Shown here piece after piece: positions 7,098 through 15,998 of a stretch of DNA of 44,763 bases (the stretch's first letter is position 1; the number at the start of each line of letters is the position of its first letter). The notes below the pieces were generated by a model. That model did no database searches. It was not told where the DNA came from and saw only the letters and a program-made list of their open reading frames with translations. The translations under genes and the position numbers were made by a program. Source of the DNA: an uncultured Lachnospiraceae bacterium (GTDB lineage Bacteria; Bacillota; Clostridia; Lachnospirales; Lachnospiraceae); NCBI GenBank assembly GCA_910583835.1, contig CAJTYM010000037.1, forward strand, positions 1 through 44,763, read 5' to 3'.

Positions 7098-8480
7098 ATG
7101 CAAGATTACACAGACAGATACCCCATATTGAAAGATACGGTCCGCATAAAAAAATTTTCTAGTTTCTGCTGGATAACGGAACTGATTTCCGACTGCAGCC
7201 AGCCAATCACACCAACGGCAGCATTTCTCCTTGCAAACTGCAACGGCGAGTGGAACCTGAGACAAATTCGCTATCTGTTTGGTGAGACCTGCAATTTACA
7301 AACTGCCCAAGCCGAAGAATTGGTACATAATGTTTTAGGGGAATTTGCAAATTGCCTTGACTGGTCAGACAGACCTGGAAAGACAGCTGCCGGCCTGAAT
7401 CCATGCGATTTTTTATACCGCACCTGCCCAGGCGCCTTGGCTGCTCAGGAAAGATGCGATACGCCGACAGAATTGTTCCTCTCCCTGACAAATCTTTGTA
7501 ATTTCCGCTGCATTTACTGTTTCAATGCATCCGGAACGCAAAAGTCCCAGGAAATTGGAACGAAGCAATGGCTTAATTTTATTCGGCAGGCCGGCGAAGC
7601 AGGAGTCTTGAAATGTACGCTGACTGGCGGAGAACCTATGCTCCATCAGGGATTTTATGATATCTTGGCGGAACTGGCACGTTTCCATATTATGCCGTAC
7701 GTGTGCACAAACGGAAGCCTCATAGACGCGGATGCCATCCGCAGATTTCATGCCGCCGATGTCCGGGCAGTGCAAATCAGCATGGACAGCGCCGCGCCGG
7801 ATATCCACCACAAGCTGACGGCAACAACGAATTCTTTTGACAGGGTCATCCAAGGCATGGAACGCCTGGCGGCAGCCGGCATTGCCGTACACGTTAAATC
7901 CGTGCTTACGCCATTTAACTTAGACAATATCCCCCAGCTCGTTGCACTATGCAGCCGTATCGGCGTAACAAAGCTTACGCTAGACCGTTTCGATGTAAGT
8001 TCCTGCGGAAGGGGCGGTGCAGAATTGCTGATTACGGAACAGCAGATGGAGGAGGTAAAATCTTATATTGCAGCAAACCACAGGCAGGTTGCCAATCAGA
8101 TGACAGTGGCTGCAACCGCCAATAAGAAACGGTGGCAAGATGAAAATGACATCGTTCCCTGCGGCGCTTTCCGCCGCTCCATGGTAGTCCTGCCAGATGG
8201 AAATGTCAGCGTATGCGAGAAATTGACGGACATTCCTGAGATGACCGTCGGAAACATCTGCCATGACAGCCTGATGGATATCTGGACTTCTCCCAAAATA
8301 GCGGATATCCTGTCTCCTGCCAAAAATAAACTTGACGGCACATGCCAAAGCTGCGAACATTTAGACAAATGCGGCACCGGCTGCTTTGCCATAAAATATT
8401 TTTTACAGCAAGGACCTTTTCAGGCAGACCCAAGATGCTGGAAAGCGGCAAAAACCGGCAATCCTTATGCCGTATTATAG
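7098..8480 (+). CDS. Radical SAM/SPASM peptide maturase 3
   Basis: A 460-residue paralogue of maturase 1, 14 nt after maturase 2, with the ribosome binding site GGGAAGGG. It has the RRE-like N-terminus with FCWITEL (FCWISEL in maturase 1), the SAM motif CNFRCIYC at 134-141, TGGEP, and the full SPASM cysteine set (CX12GX4C, CQSCEHLDKCGTGC, DPRCW). Similarity to maturase 1 runs along the whole length, so tandem duplication with divergence is likely. The two could form a heterodimer or treat the two core repeats separately. It ends 65 nt before the regulator gene. Confidence 0.85.
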   Translation: MQDYTDRYPILKDTVRIKKFSSFCWITELISDCSQPITPTAAFLLANCNGEWNLRQIRYLFGETCNLQTAQAEELVHNVLGEFANCLDWSDRPGKTAAGLNPCDFLYRTCPGALAAQERCDTPTELFLSLTNLCNFRCIYCFNASGTQKSQEIGTKQWLNFIRQAGEAGVLKCTLTGGEPMLHQGFYDILAELARFHIMPYVCTNGSLIDADAIRRFHAADVRAVQISMDSAAPDIHHKLTATTNSFDRVIQGMERLAAAGIAVHVKSVLTPFNLDNIPQLVALCSRIGVTKLTLDRFDVSSCGRGGAELLITEQQMEEVKSYIAANHRQVANQMTVAATANKKRWQDENDIVPCGAFRRSMVVLPDGNVSVCEKLTDIPEMTVGNICHDSLMDIWTSPKIADILSPAKNKLDGTCQSCEHLDKCGTGCFAIKYFLQQGPFQADPRCWKAAKTGNPYAVL

Positions 8481-8545
8481 GGGAACTATATTTTTCATGA
8501 GGAAAACTCTTTAGATGCAGGGAGTATAAGGGGGATACAAAAGAC

Positions 8546-9206
8546 ATGGATTACAATTATATCGAGAAATGGCTGCATATGCACGGCATTGTATTGGAAC
8601 AGAGCTTTGTGGAGGCAATCAGGAGTTTGGCAGCTGATTATAAAAAAAACCGGCACAAAACCGGCACAAATTTACCGTTCCCTGGGCTGTTCCAAACAGA
8701 ATCTCTCTTACTGGGAAAACCATTCTTTCAGCACGCAATACCGTAAGTCTGTTTATCGTGTTATCCATAATGCCGGCAGCCTGTTTAAACTGCCCGCCGA
8801 GGAGATGGAATGCCTTGCCAACAAAGCCGGGCTTTCCCTCTGTGCACATGAAAACGGACTCTCCCATGTGCGCGCAAAACACGGCGGCCTTCTGAAAAAT
8901 CTATATGAAAATGCAAACATCAGCGAGCGAATGTTCCGATATTACAAGACAGCAGAACCTACAAAGCAGGCGCTGATGGCAATCGCAGTTTCCCTGAACA
9001 TGACACTGGAAGAGACAGATGAACTGCTGCACAAATATGGATACTGCCTGTCAAAAAGCCTGACGGCAGATATGGTAGTTTGTTGGCACCTGTCCACCCA
9101 TGCTTCTGCCGCCAAGGGCAGCCATTTATTGGATTCCATCAACGAAACCCTCTATGACATGGAACTGCCGCTTTTGATGACGCGGCAGCATTGCCCGCGG
9201 GAATAA
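8546..9206 (+). pseudogene. Helix-turn-helix regulator split by an A8 frameshift
   Basis: The reading frame opens at 8546 (after AAGGGGGATAC) and runs to the A8 run at 8642-8649; the rest of the protein continues in the +1 frame to 9206. With one A fewer the gene encodes a continuous protein of about 219 residues. The join reads naturally (ADYKKTGTKPAQIYRSLGCSKQ) and restores a helix-turn-helix motif (QIYRSLGCSKQNLSYWENH). The C-terminal half (ISERMFRYYKTAEPTKQAL, LNMTLEETDELLHKYGYCLS) is a second DNA-binding-like domain often seen in Lachnospiraceae proteins. It is probably the cluster regulator. The shift may be a real mutation, phase variation or slippage, or a sequencing error. Confidence 0.7.
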
Positions 9207-9228
9207 ATTCATCTATCGCTGAAAGCCC

Positions 9229-10596
9229 TTATTCCGCCATCAACATAATGCAGAGGCAAAACTCCCCTTCCTTCCATATGATATCTATGTCTCCGGCATA
9301 TTTCTTTGCCACTCTGCGGATATTGGATAAGCCATACCCATGCCCATCCTTATCCTCTTTCGTGGTGAGAGGGAGTCCGCTTTCTTCGTCCCACTGCAAG
9401 TCTCCCGCAAAGCTGTTGCGGATTTCTATCATATACGCATTATTCTTGCGGTAAGACTCAATGTATATTTTTCTTTCCTTTCCCTGCTGCGTATTTTCCA
9501 AAGCATTCTGCAAAGCGTTATTTAAAATTACGCTGATATCAAAGACATTGATAGCGGAATCCTCCGGAAAATAAAATTCTGTGCAAAAAGAAATTACCCT
9601 TCTCTCCGCTTCCTTCTTAAACTCCTGCAGAATCACATCCGTAACAGGATTTCCGCTTCTCACCTCCCCGCCCATTTCCGCAAGTTCTGCTTTCAGTTCC
9701 TCGCTGTACGCTTTTGCTTCTTTGTTCATATTTCCAGCGTAAAGCCGCTCCAGGGTCAGCACATGGTTCGTCATATCATGCTTCACGCCGCGGATATCAC
9801 GGTACAGGCTCTCCACCTGCCCAATGTGCTGTTTGATATTTTCAATCTGCGCGGCAAGCAGCTTGGTCTGCAGCGTCTCTTCCTGCTTCGCCTTAATGTC
9901 CTGATACAATATGATAACCACGATAATCGTGGCCATAGACACTGCGCAGAATAACAGCTGCAGAACATCGTAAGTATGTTTGAGCCTGCCGATTTCTGCA
10001 GCATAGAATGTTCGGTAATAGCGCATAATCTCAAAACCCATCACGCCCATGAGCGAAGGGAGCGCCAGCATCATCAGTTCCTTTCCTTCCATATCCGCGC
10101 TTTTATTCGCATAGACTTTGATGACCAGACATATTCCGATAGCAATAAACGCGAACTCTGCCGCCAGGAAAACCAGGCACATCACTACATATAAAACAAC
10201 CCACAGTTCTGGATGGTTCAGCATACTGCCTGTTTGCTGACCATAGTCATACAGGTGGTCGTATAAGATTTCTGACATTGCCGCGGCAAGCCAGCTAAAA
10301 GAAAAAAATGTTGCCACCAGAAACAGTTTCTGCCTGTAATTTCTCCTGTCAGCCCAAAAGAGGACAGAGAACAGAGCAAGGCTTGCCATGCCATATATCA
10401 CATACATATCGAAAGACAGATTCAGCACATAAAACAGAACTACCGTCAGAAAGCTTGCCGCTGCGCCATAAACAACCGCTTTCTTCTTTCTCACAAAAGG
10501 TTTTACAAACCAGTATAAGCAGCCGCTCCTGACAGCCGCCTCGGCTATCGGCATACAATATTGTACAATATGTTCCATTCCCTGAAAAACTGCCAT
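9229..10596 (-). CDS. GHKL sensor histidine kinase, AgrC-like
   Basis: About 455 residues. Six or seven N-terminal membrane segments are followed by a dimerisation region with the phospho-acceptor motif VKHDMTNH and a GHKL ATPase domain (ILNNALQNALENT as N box, GHGYGLSNI as G box). This is the plan of AgrC/VirS-type kinases that sense secreted peptides. The start at 10596 follows AGAGAGGAACAGGGTGG; an upstream in-frame ATG at 10638 has no binding site. It lies 58 nt after the ABC permease gene and is probably in that operon. No LytTR partner is adjacent; the nearest is at 17474-18193. No AgrD-like peptide was seen beside it. Confidence 0.8.
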   Translation of the reverse strand: MAVFQGMEHIVQYCMPIAEAAVRSGCLYWFVKPFVRKKKAVVYGAAASFLTVVLFYVLNLSFDMYVIYGMASLALFSVLFWADRRNYRQKLFLVATFFSFSWLAAAMSEILYDHLYDYGQQTGSMLNHPELWVVLYVVMCLVFLAAEFAFIAIGICLVIKVYANKSADMEGKELMMLALPSLMGVMGFEIMRYYRTFYAAEIGRLKHTYDVLQLLFCAVSMATIIVVIILYQDIKAKQEETLQTKLLAAQIENIKQHIGQVESLYRDIRGVKHDMTNHVLTLERLYAGNMNKEAKAYSEELKAELAEMGGEVRSGNPVTDVILQEFKKEAERRVISFCTEFYFPEDSAINVFDISVILNNALQNALENTQQGKERKIYIESYRKNNAYMIEIRNSFAGDLQWDEESGLPLTTKEDKDGHGYGLSNIRRVAKKYAGDIDIIWKEGEFCLCIMLMAE

Positions 10597-10654
10597 TATC
10601 CACCCTGTTCCTCTCTCTGACCTTACTTTACTATGCAAAATATTTCGTCTGCTT

Positions 10655-13102
10655 TCAGCCCTGGTAACTGATACGCTCCACCAAAGATTCCTTGCGCAGA
10701 TTCCTGCTGAGCAGGAAGGAAAGCGTGCCCTGCAGCAACACGATAGCCAAAATCATCAAGCCAATTTCCAGCACTGGGATATGATACTCATTAAGCCCAT
10801 AAAAATGCAATTCCCTGGCATAACAGAAGAGGGCATAGCCCAGGGGGCTTCCAACTATCAGGGAAACCGCCGCCGTACCTGCGGAAAAAAAGATTCCCTC
10901 TAACTGCATCATCCAATTCAACTGGCGGTTCGTCATGCCCACAGCCTGCAGCACACCAAGTTCACGCTTCCTGGTCACTGCCCCGGTGATGATTGTGTTT
11001 GCCATATTCAAGAAACCGATTACTCCCAAAAGCCCTAGAAGCGCATAGACTGCGCCTTGCATCATTTTTGTCCCATACTGCGCCTGTTTTATGGCGCTCT
11101 CATACGAATCCGTCTCCACATATTCCATGCCTGACACAAGTTCCTGAATCGCTTCCTCCACGTTTCCTCTGTCCTTGTTTTTGCAGTCTGCCCACACAGT
11201 TTCTGTTACATCTTCCGTTATCCCAAGTTTGTTAAATGTATCTTCTGTGATAACCCATACGCCCGGCGCTGCCCCGAAAGAACCCATAAGCTTTCCCTGG
11301 CATACCGCCCCTGTACCAGTCATATCTTTCAGCTTTATCTGCTGCCCTATCTGATATCCATAATCCTCCATAAAATAAGAAGCCCCAAAAAGAATACCGT
11401 CCACGGCAGCAACCTCGTCATAATCAACATTTCCCAAAGCAGAGCCTTTCCCATAACGTGCAAATCCCTCCCTGTCCAGCACACAGACATTGACATAAGA
11501 CCCATCCAAATCCATGCTGCTCAGGCTGAGATTCTCCGCTTCAAAACATTTACGGCTTTTCACTTCCGTAACGCCTGGAATGGCTTTTATTTTCTCCTGA
11601 AATTCTGACCCCAGAGGGTTATTCCTCTGAATCTGGCAAAGATTCTTCTCTGGGTACGCCGTATCATTCAAACGCCAATCCAGGCTCATGGAGAACTGCC
11701 CATACTCTACATAACGCCGCGCCTCAAATTTATAATCGATATTTCCAGCCAGATTAGACAGTGATACGAAGAGCACACAGGATAACCCCATCGTACAGAT
11801 GGTAGACACTGTCCGCCTGCGGTTGGCTGACAGGTTGGACAGCATCATGCCAAAGACAGAAATCGTCTTGCTGCCTTTGCGCACGTTCCTTCCACGGCTG
11901 GTATTTTCCTGATAGCGCATAGCTTCCACCGGCGAAGCCTTCGCCGCCACACGCATTGGGTGCGATAATGCCAGACGCACCGTCAAGAAAGCAGCTATCG
12001 CCACAACCAACAGCAGCGGCAGGGAAATCGCGGACACATTCTCCAATTCTACGCCTACCATTGCCTGTGAACCTACAATAAGCTTACGGCACATCACAGT
12101 GGCAACGCCGCAGCCCGCCAGCAGCCCCAGCGGAACCCCTACGGCTGCCAGGAGCATCCCTTCCTGCAGAATCAGTTTCCTCATCTGTTTCCTGGTGGCT
12201 CCCAAGGCCTTAATCTTGCCGTATTCCTGGATTTTCTGAACCATTCCCACCTGGAAGATATTATAGATGACGGCAACCGATACCACAATCACCAAAAGCC
12301 CAATCAAAATGCAGCCCATGATGGTCTCCGTGCCTGGCTCATACACCCACCGAAGATACTGTTCGTTGGGAGAAATATTTTCTTCCGCCACACCGCAGAG
12401 CCCTGCCGCTTCCCTCACGATTTCCTCATAATCCCCCCCAGCTTCCATGATGGTATCATTCAGCCGCAAGGTTACTTCATAGGAACGCCGCTCCTCAGGA
12501 TATAAGGACTCATAAAACTCCTGGGATACAATGCCCTGGAATGCTTTCTGAACCATTCCGTCCTGCAGGGACTGTATCACGCCGCTGACAACAAATTCTT
12601 TTTCCTCAAACTTGCTTTGGCTGTCCTTGCGCAGAGGTATGGATACAGAATCCCCAGGCATGGCATCTACGAGCCCAAATTTCTCAAAAAATTCTGCCGA
12701 TGCCGTAATCTCATTCTCTGCTATCGGCAGCGCCCCGGCTTTCAGCATATGGTCAAAGTTCGTATTTTCTGCCGCAGTGATGTCCATAAATGACAAGCCT
12801 ATGTCAATCCCTGCTTTGCCGGAATCTGCCTCGGCAGCATATGCTTTTCTTCCTACATGGGTGAACTCGCTGCGCAGCCCCAGCAGCTCATACTGCTCCT
12901 GCGTCACCTTGCTGAGGGTTGCAACATAATTTCCATAGAGATTCCCGGCGTTCACCCGGTTATTCCTCACCGACCCACAGCCGATGCCAGCAATGGTGGA
13001 AAGAAGCAGCGTTGTCAGGAAAATGGATAATATCATTAAAACACTTCGTGATTTGTTCTGCCGCACATTGGAGCGCGCCAAATCATGGATTGTATGTCTC
13101 AT
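10655..13102 (-). CDS. ABC transporter permease with two FtsX domains
   Basis: An 815-residue permease. A first membrane helix (SVLMILSIFLTTLLLS) is followed by an extracytoplasmic domain of about 200 residues and a three-helix FtsX domain, and the same arrangement repeats to the C-terminus (MLSNLSANRRRTVS and so on). This is the MacB/SalY/Vex-like type. The ATG overlaps the stop of the ATPase gene (ATGA), so the two are coupled. Such permeases drive mechanotransmission, peptide export or antimicrobial-peptide resistance rather than ordinary uptake. The neighbouring modified-peptide genes make immunity or export plausible but unproven. Confidence 0.85.
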   Translation of the reverse strand: MRHTIHDLARSNVRQNKSRSVLMILSIFLTTLLLSTIAGIGCGSVRNNRVNAGNLYGNYVATLSKVTQEQYELLGLRSEFTHVGRKAYAAEADSGKAGIDIGLSFMDITAAENTNFDHMLKAGALPIAENEITASAEFFEKFGLVDAMPGDSVSIPLRKDSQSKFEEKEFVVSGVIQSLQDGMVQKAFQGIVSQEFYESLYPEERRSYEVTLRLNDTIMEAGGDYEEIVREAAGLCGVAEENISPNEQYLRWVYEPGTETIMGCILIGLLVIVVSVAVIYNIFQVGMVQKIQEYGKIKALGATRKQMRKLILQEGMLLAAVGVPLGLLAGCGVATVMCRKLIVGSQAMVGVELENVSAISLPLLLVVAIAAFLTVRLALSHPMRVAAKASPVEAMRYQENTSRGRNVRKGSKTISVFGMMLSNLSANRRRTVSTICTMGLSCVLFVSLSNLAGNIDYKFEARRYVEYGQFSMSLDWRLNDTAYPEKNLCQIQRNNPLGSEFQEKIKAIPGVTEVKSRKCFEAENLSLSSMDLDGSYVNVCVLDREGFARYGKGSALGNVDYDEVAAVDGILFGASYFMEDYGYQIGQQIKLKDMTGTGAVCQGKLMGSFGAAPGVWVITEDTFNKLGITEDVTETVWADCKNKDRGNVEEAIQELVSGMEYVETDSYESAIKQAQYGTKMMQGAVYALLGLLGVIGFLNMANTIITGAVTRKRELGVLQAVGMTNRQLNWMMQLEGIFFSAGTAAVSLIVGSPLGYALFCYARELHFYGLNEYHIPVLEIGLMILAIVLLQGTLSFLLSRNLRKESLVERISYQG

Positions 13103-13773
13103 CCCTGCTCCACCACCTCTCCGTCTTCAATCACGAGAATCCGGTCTGCAATCTGCGCAATATCCTGGTCATGGGTAATCATCACCAGCGTCTGCCCATA
13201 TTTCTGCGCCGACATTTTCAATAGCCCCACAACCTCATCGCTGGTCTTGGAATCCAGGTTTCCCGTAGGCTCATCGGCAAGAATCACATCCGGTTTCGAG
13301 GCAAGCGCCCTGGCAATCGCCACACGCTGCTGCTGTCCGCCGGAGAGCGTATGGGGAAGGTTATGTATCTTACCCTCAATCCCCAAAGTCTTTATGATAT
13401 CCCTGACGAAATTTTCATCTGCTTCCTTCCCATCAAGCCCTATAGGCAGCACAATATTCTCCCACACATTGATGGAGGACACCAGGTTGAACGCCTGAAA
13501 AATAAAACCAATTTTTCTCCTACGGAACACGGCAAGCTCATCCTCTTTGAGGCCAAACATATCTTTATCCTTCATCCACACCTTTCCGCTGGTCGGATAA
13601 TCCAGTCCCCCCAGAAGATGGAGCAGCGTGCTTTTTCCAGAACCGGATTTCCCCACAATGGCGGTAAATTCCCCTCTTTGAATCGCAATATTAGCGTCTT
13701 TCACCGCCCGCACCTGGTTGTCGCCGGAACCATAATATTTGCATAAATGCTCTGTCTTTAAAATTGTATCCAT
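13099..13773 (-). CDS. ABC transporter ATP-binding protein, MacB/LolD type
   Basis: A 224-residue ATPase with Walker A GKSGSGKST, signature LSGGQQQR, Walker B VILADEPTGNLD and the switch histidine in ITHD. The length and the closeness to LolD/MacB-type subunits fit a partner for the FtsX permease whose start it overlaps. The start codon follows AGGAGG at 7 nt. It is the first gene of its transcript, behind the leader at 13808-13862. Confidence 0.92.
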   Translation of the reverse strand: MDTILKTEHLCKYYGSGDNQVRAVKDANIAIQRGEFTAIVGKSGSGKSTLLHLLGGLDYPTSGKVWMKDKDMFGLKEDELAVFRRRKIGFIFQAFNLVSSINVWENIVLPIGLDGKEADENFVRDIIKTLGIEGKIHNLPHTLSGGQQQRVAIARALASKPDVILADEPTGNLDSKTSDEVVGLLKMSAQKYGQTLVMITHDQDIAQIADRILVIEDGEVVEQG

Positions 13774-13807
13774 TTGAAATCCTCCTGCTCAGTTTTTTTT
13801 GTTCGTT

Positions 13808-13862
13808 GGGACCGATATGAGACCTAAGTCATCCTCCCACTACGCGGGTCCCTCCTTAGGTC
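13808..13862 (-). promoter_or_regulatory. Dyad-rich leader of the ABC transporter operon
   Basis: GACCTAAG (13821-13828) pairs with CTTAGGTC (13855-13862). GGGACC (13808-13813) can instead pair with GGTCCC (13847-13852) inside that loop, giving mutually exclusive or pseudoknotted folds. A promoter-like TGATAC (13869-13874) with TTGCAA (13893-13898) at 18 nt lies just upstream. The dyad could be a binding site for the neighbouring response regulator or an RNA switch. Confidence 0.4.
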
Positions 13863-13903
13863 GTATAGTATCAAAAGATTCTTTCAGATGGATTGCAAAA
13901 TGG

Positions 13904-13928
13904 AAAAAAAGACTTACAGTTTTGTAAG
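13904..13928 (-). terminator. Intrinsic terminator of the two-component operon
   Basis: On the minus strand CTTACA-AAAC-TGTAAG forms a 6-bp stem followed by TCTTTTTTT, 10 nt after the kinase stop codon. It separates the regulator/kinase transcript from the ABC transporter genes. Confidence 0.75.
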
Positions 13929-13937
13929 ATTGGAACA

Positions 13938-15185
13938 TTATCCATAAGGAATCTGCACCACAAAGGTACTTCCCTGCCGCTTGCTGCCATACCGGGAAGA
14001 TACTGTGACGCTGCCGCTGTGATATTCTAAAATCTCTCTCGTAAGGTATAAGCCCACACCGGAGCCTTCCGCCTTGCGCACTTCCTCTGACTCTCCACGG
14101 TAAAACCGCTTAAATATCTTATGGTAGTTCTCTCTGGGAATGCCAATTCCCTGATCTTCTATCTCAATCCGCAAAAAGGTTGTCATGCGAATCATACGGA
14201 CACGGATCTGTGTATTGACGGGACTGTATTTCACCGCATTTTCCAGTATATTGATAAACGCTTCACAGAGCCATTTCACATCATGGGGAATGATGGTCGG
14301 CTTCAAATCCTCCGTCTCCTCAAACTCTATGGCAATCTGCTTCTCCTCTGCTTTCAGATATACACGGTTTACTGCCGCCACCAATGTCTCCAATATATCT
14401 GCCGGTTCCTGATGTATCTCAATCATCCCCGTCTCCATCCTGGAAATATTGACCAGAGCGCCCACCAATGCCTCCAGCCCGGCAAGCTGTCTCATGCATT
14501 GCATCAGAAAGTCCTGTTCTTCCTCGGGACTTAAGTTCCCCTGGTTTAATATCTCAAAACAAGTTTTCAGTCCGGCAACCGGCGTCTTCAGCTGATGGGA
14601 GATATCCGTAACCAAGCTTCTGGTCTCTTCCTTTTCCACATTTAGCCGTTCTTCATTGTAGCGAAGCTGTTCACTCAGCGCGGATAGCTGAGCGGCAATC
14701 CTATCCATCTCTCTTTCGCTTCCATCCAGCTGTTCCGGGATATCCAATTCATAGATATGTTTGGAAAACTTATCCAGCGTCCGGGACAAGGCCCTGAGCT
14801 CCCTCTGCCACTGCTTGCGGCACTGTCCGTGCAGCCAGCCCAAAGATAAAAGATATAACAAAATAACGGCAGCAGAAAATAAAACTGTGTTTCTGACCGA
14901 AATCTTTCGCTCCACGCCAAACCAGTTCTGCTGCTCTTCCAAATATCCGTAAAATTTCAGTTTTTGCTCACCAGCTTCGCCAGAGTATCCCAAACCTCCT
15001 TTCAGCAGTTCTGCTGCCGTCACAAGGCTGTCCGTGCCTTTCTCCTGCTCCTCTATCATCACGGACAAAATCTTTATTTTCTCCTCATAGGCATGATTCG
15101 CGGCTGTAATAAAATACCAATCTGTAATGACAAGTATCACCATTCCTATCATAACCGGAAACAGAAATTTCCTCATCGCCTGCAC
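13938..15185 (-). CDS. Sensor histidine kinase of the ABC-transporter locus
   Basis: A 415-residue kinase with two membrane helices (near 10-25 and 103-120) bracketing a short sensor region. The H box is DISHQLKTPVAGL, the N box NILENAVKYSP, and the G boxes are DQGIGI and GSGVGLYL. It belongs to the EnvZ/PhoR-like group. Its start overlaps the regulator gene by 13 nt. The regulator-kinase pair next to an FtsX-type ABC transporter recalls VncRS-Vex arrangements, where the pair responds to a peptide and the transporter handles it. The actual signal is unknown. Confidence 0.88.
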   Translation of the reverse strand: MQAMRKFLFPVMIGMVILVITDWYFITAANHAYEEKIKILSVMIEEQEKGTDSLVTAAELLKGGLGYSGEAGEQKLKFYGYLEEQQNWFGVERKISVRNTVLFSAAVILLYLLSLGWLHGQCRKQWQRELRALSRTLDKFSKHIYELDIPEQLDGSEREMDRIAAQLSALSEQLRYNEERLNVEKEETRSLVTDISHQLKTPVAGLKTCFEILNQGNLSPEEEQDFLMQCMRQLAGLEALVGALVNISRMETGMIEIHQEPADILETLVAAVNRVYLKAEEKQIAIEFEETEDLKPTIIPHDVKWLCEAFINILENAVKYSPVNTQIRVRMIRMTTFLRIEIEDQGIGIPRENYHKIFKRFYRGESEEVRKAEGSGVGLYLTREILEYHSGSVTVSSRYGSKRQGSTFVVQIPYG

Positions 15186-15877
15186 TCCTTATCCCAAAGA
15201 TAACCGATTCCACGCACATTCTTAATATATTCCGGCTTAGAACTGTCCGGTTCTATCTTCTCCCTCAGCCTGCGGATATTTACTGCAACCGTATTTTCAT
15301 CCACGAAATCCCCTTCGGCATCAAAAATTCTCTCTAAAAGTTGATTTTTCGACAAAATCTGCCGGGGATTTTCCATGAAAACCTGCAGCATTTTCCACTC
15401 ATTCTTCGTGAGGGAAACCTCTTGGCCGGCTGCCAGTACCCGCATTTCATTCACATAAAAGCAAATATTCCCCGATTCTATCCGCTCCCTGGATACGCCT
15501 TGCCGCTTCTTAAAGAACGCCGATACTTTCAGTTTTAATACAGAAAGGCTGAAAGGCTTGGTAATATAGTCGTCCGCCCCCGCTTCATAGCCCATCACCT
15601 GGTCTATTTCCTGGTCCAGCGCCGTCAGAAACATAATATGCACGCTGCTTTCTTCACGCACTTTCCTTACAAAATCCAGTCCGCTCCCATCAGCAAGCAT
15701 AATGTCGCAGATAATAAGCTGTATTTCCTGCTGATGAAATACCTCGCTTGCCTGCGCCACCGTCTCACAGGAATATACCTGGTAGCCGTCTTTCTCCAGG
15801 ATAAACGTAATTCCCCGGTTTATGCTCTCGTCATCTTCTAATAATAAAATTGAGTTCATGTTTCTGTCTTCATTCAT
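15173..15877 (-). CDS. OmpR/PhoB-family response regulator
   Basis: A 234-residue regulator. The receiver domain has the acidic pair EDDE, the phospho-acceptor Asp in IICDIMLADGSG and the conserved Lys in ITKPFSL. The C-terminal winged helix ends in IKNVRGIGYLWD. The start at 15877 follows AGAGAAG; a second ATG six codons later (MNSILLLEDD) is also possible. The -10 box TATAAT (15931-15936) with a weak -35 lies upstream. It probably controls the ABC transporter operon. Confidence 0.9.
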   Translation of the reverse strand: MNEDRNMNSILLLEDDESINRGITFILEKDGYQVYSCETVAQASEVFHQQEIQLIICDIMLADGSGLDFVRKVREESSVHIMFLTALDQEIDQVMGYEAGADDYITKPFSLSVLKLKVSAFFKKRQGVSRERIESGNICFYVNEMRVLAAGQEVSLTKNEWKMLQVFMENPRQILSKNQLLERIFDAEGDFVDENTVAVNIRRLREKIEPDSSKPEYIKNVRGIGYLWDKECRR

Positions 15878-15943
15878 TTATCTTCTCTTTTTCTTTGAAT
15901 CCTTTCACATTTTTGACCTGTGCCTGAGCCATTATAGTTAATT

Positions 15944-15983
15944 AAAAAATATAAAACCTTACCCATTTATAAAACAAGTAAGG
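15944..15983 (-). terminator. Intrinsic terminator of the three-gene unit
   Basis: Minus-strand CCTTAC (15978-15983) pairs with GTAAGG (15957-15962), followed by TTTTATATTTTTT. It begins 16 nt after the stop of the 111-aa gene and ends that transcript before the response regulator. Confidence 0.6.
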
Positions 15984-15998
15984 TCTCAAACATATCGC

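Noticed and set aside
8646..8667. The tandem 11-bp repeat (AAAACCGGCAC twice) as cause of the regulator frameshift
   Set aside because: Removing one copy leads into the third frame, not the one that encodes the rest of the protein. Losing one A from the A8 run does restore it.
9207..10654. AgrD-like pheromone gene beside the AgrC-like kinase
   Set aside because: I looked for a short frame with a Cys/Ser ring motif and an AgrB-like protease and saw neither.
10655..13773. BceAB-type bacitracin transporter
   Set aside because: The permease has two FtsX units with two similar outer domains, not the ten-helix BceB plan with one large outer loop.
13808..13862. T-box-like leader (AGGAGGGACCCGCG recalls the T-box core)
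   Set aside because: The leader is only about 90 nt, has no specifier stem and no matching terminator, and the downstream gene is not an amino-acid gene.
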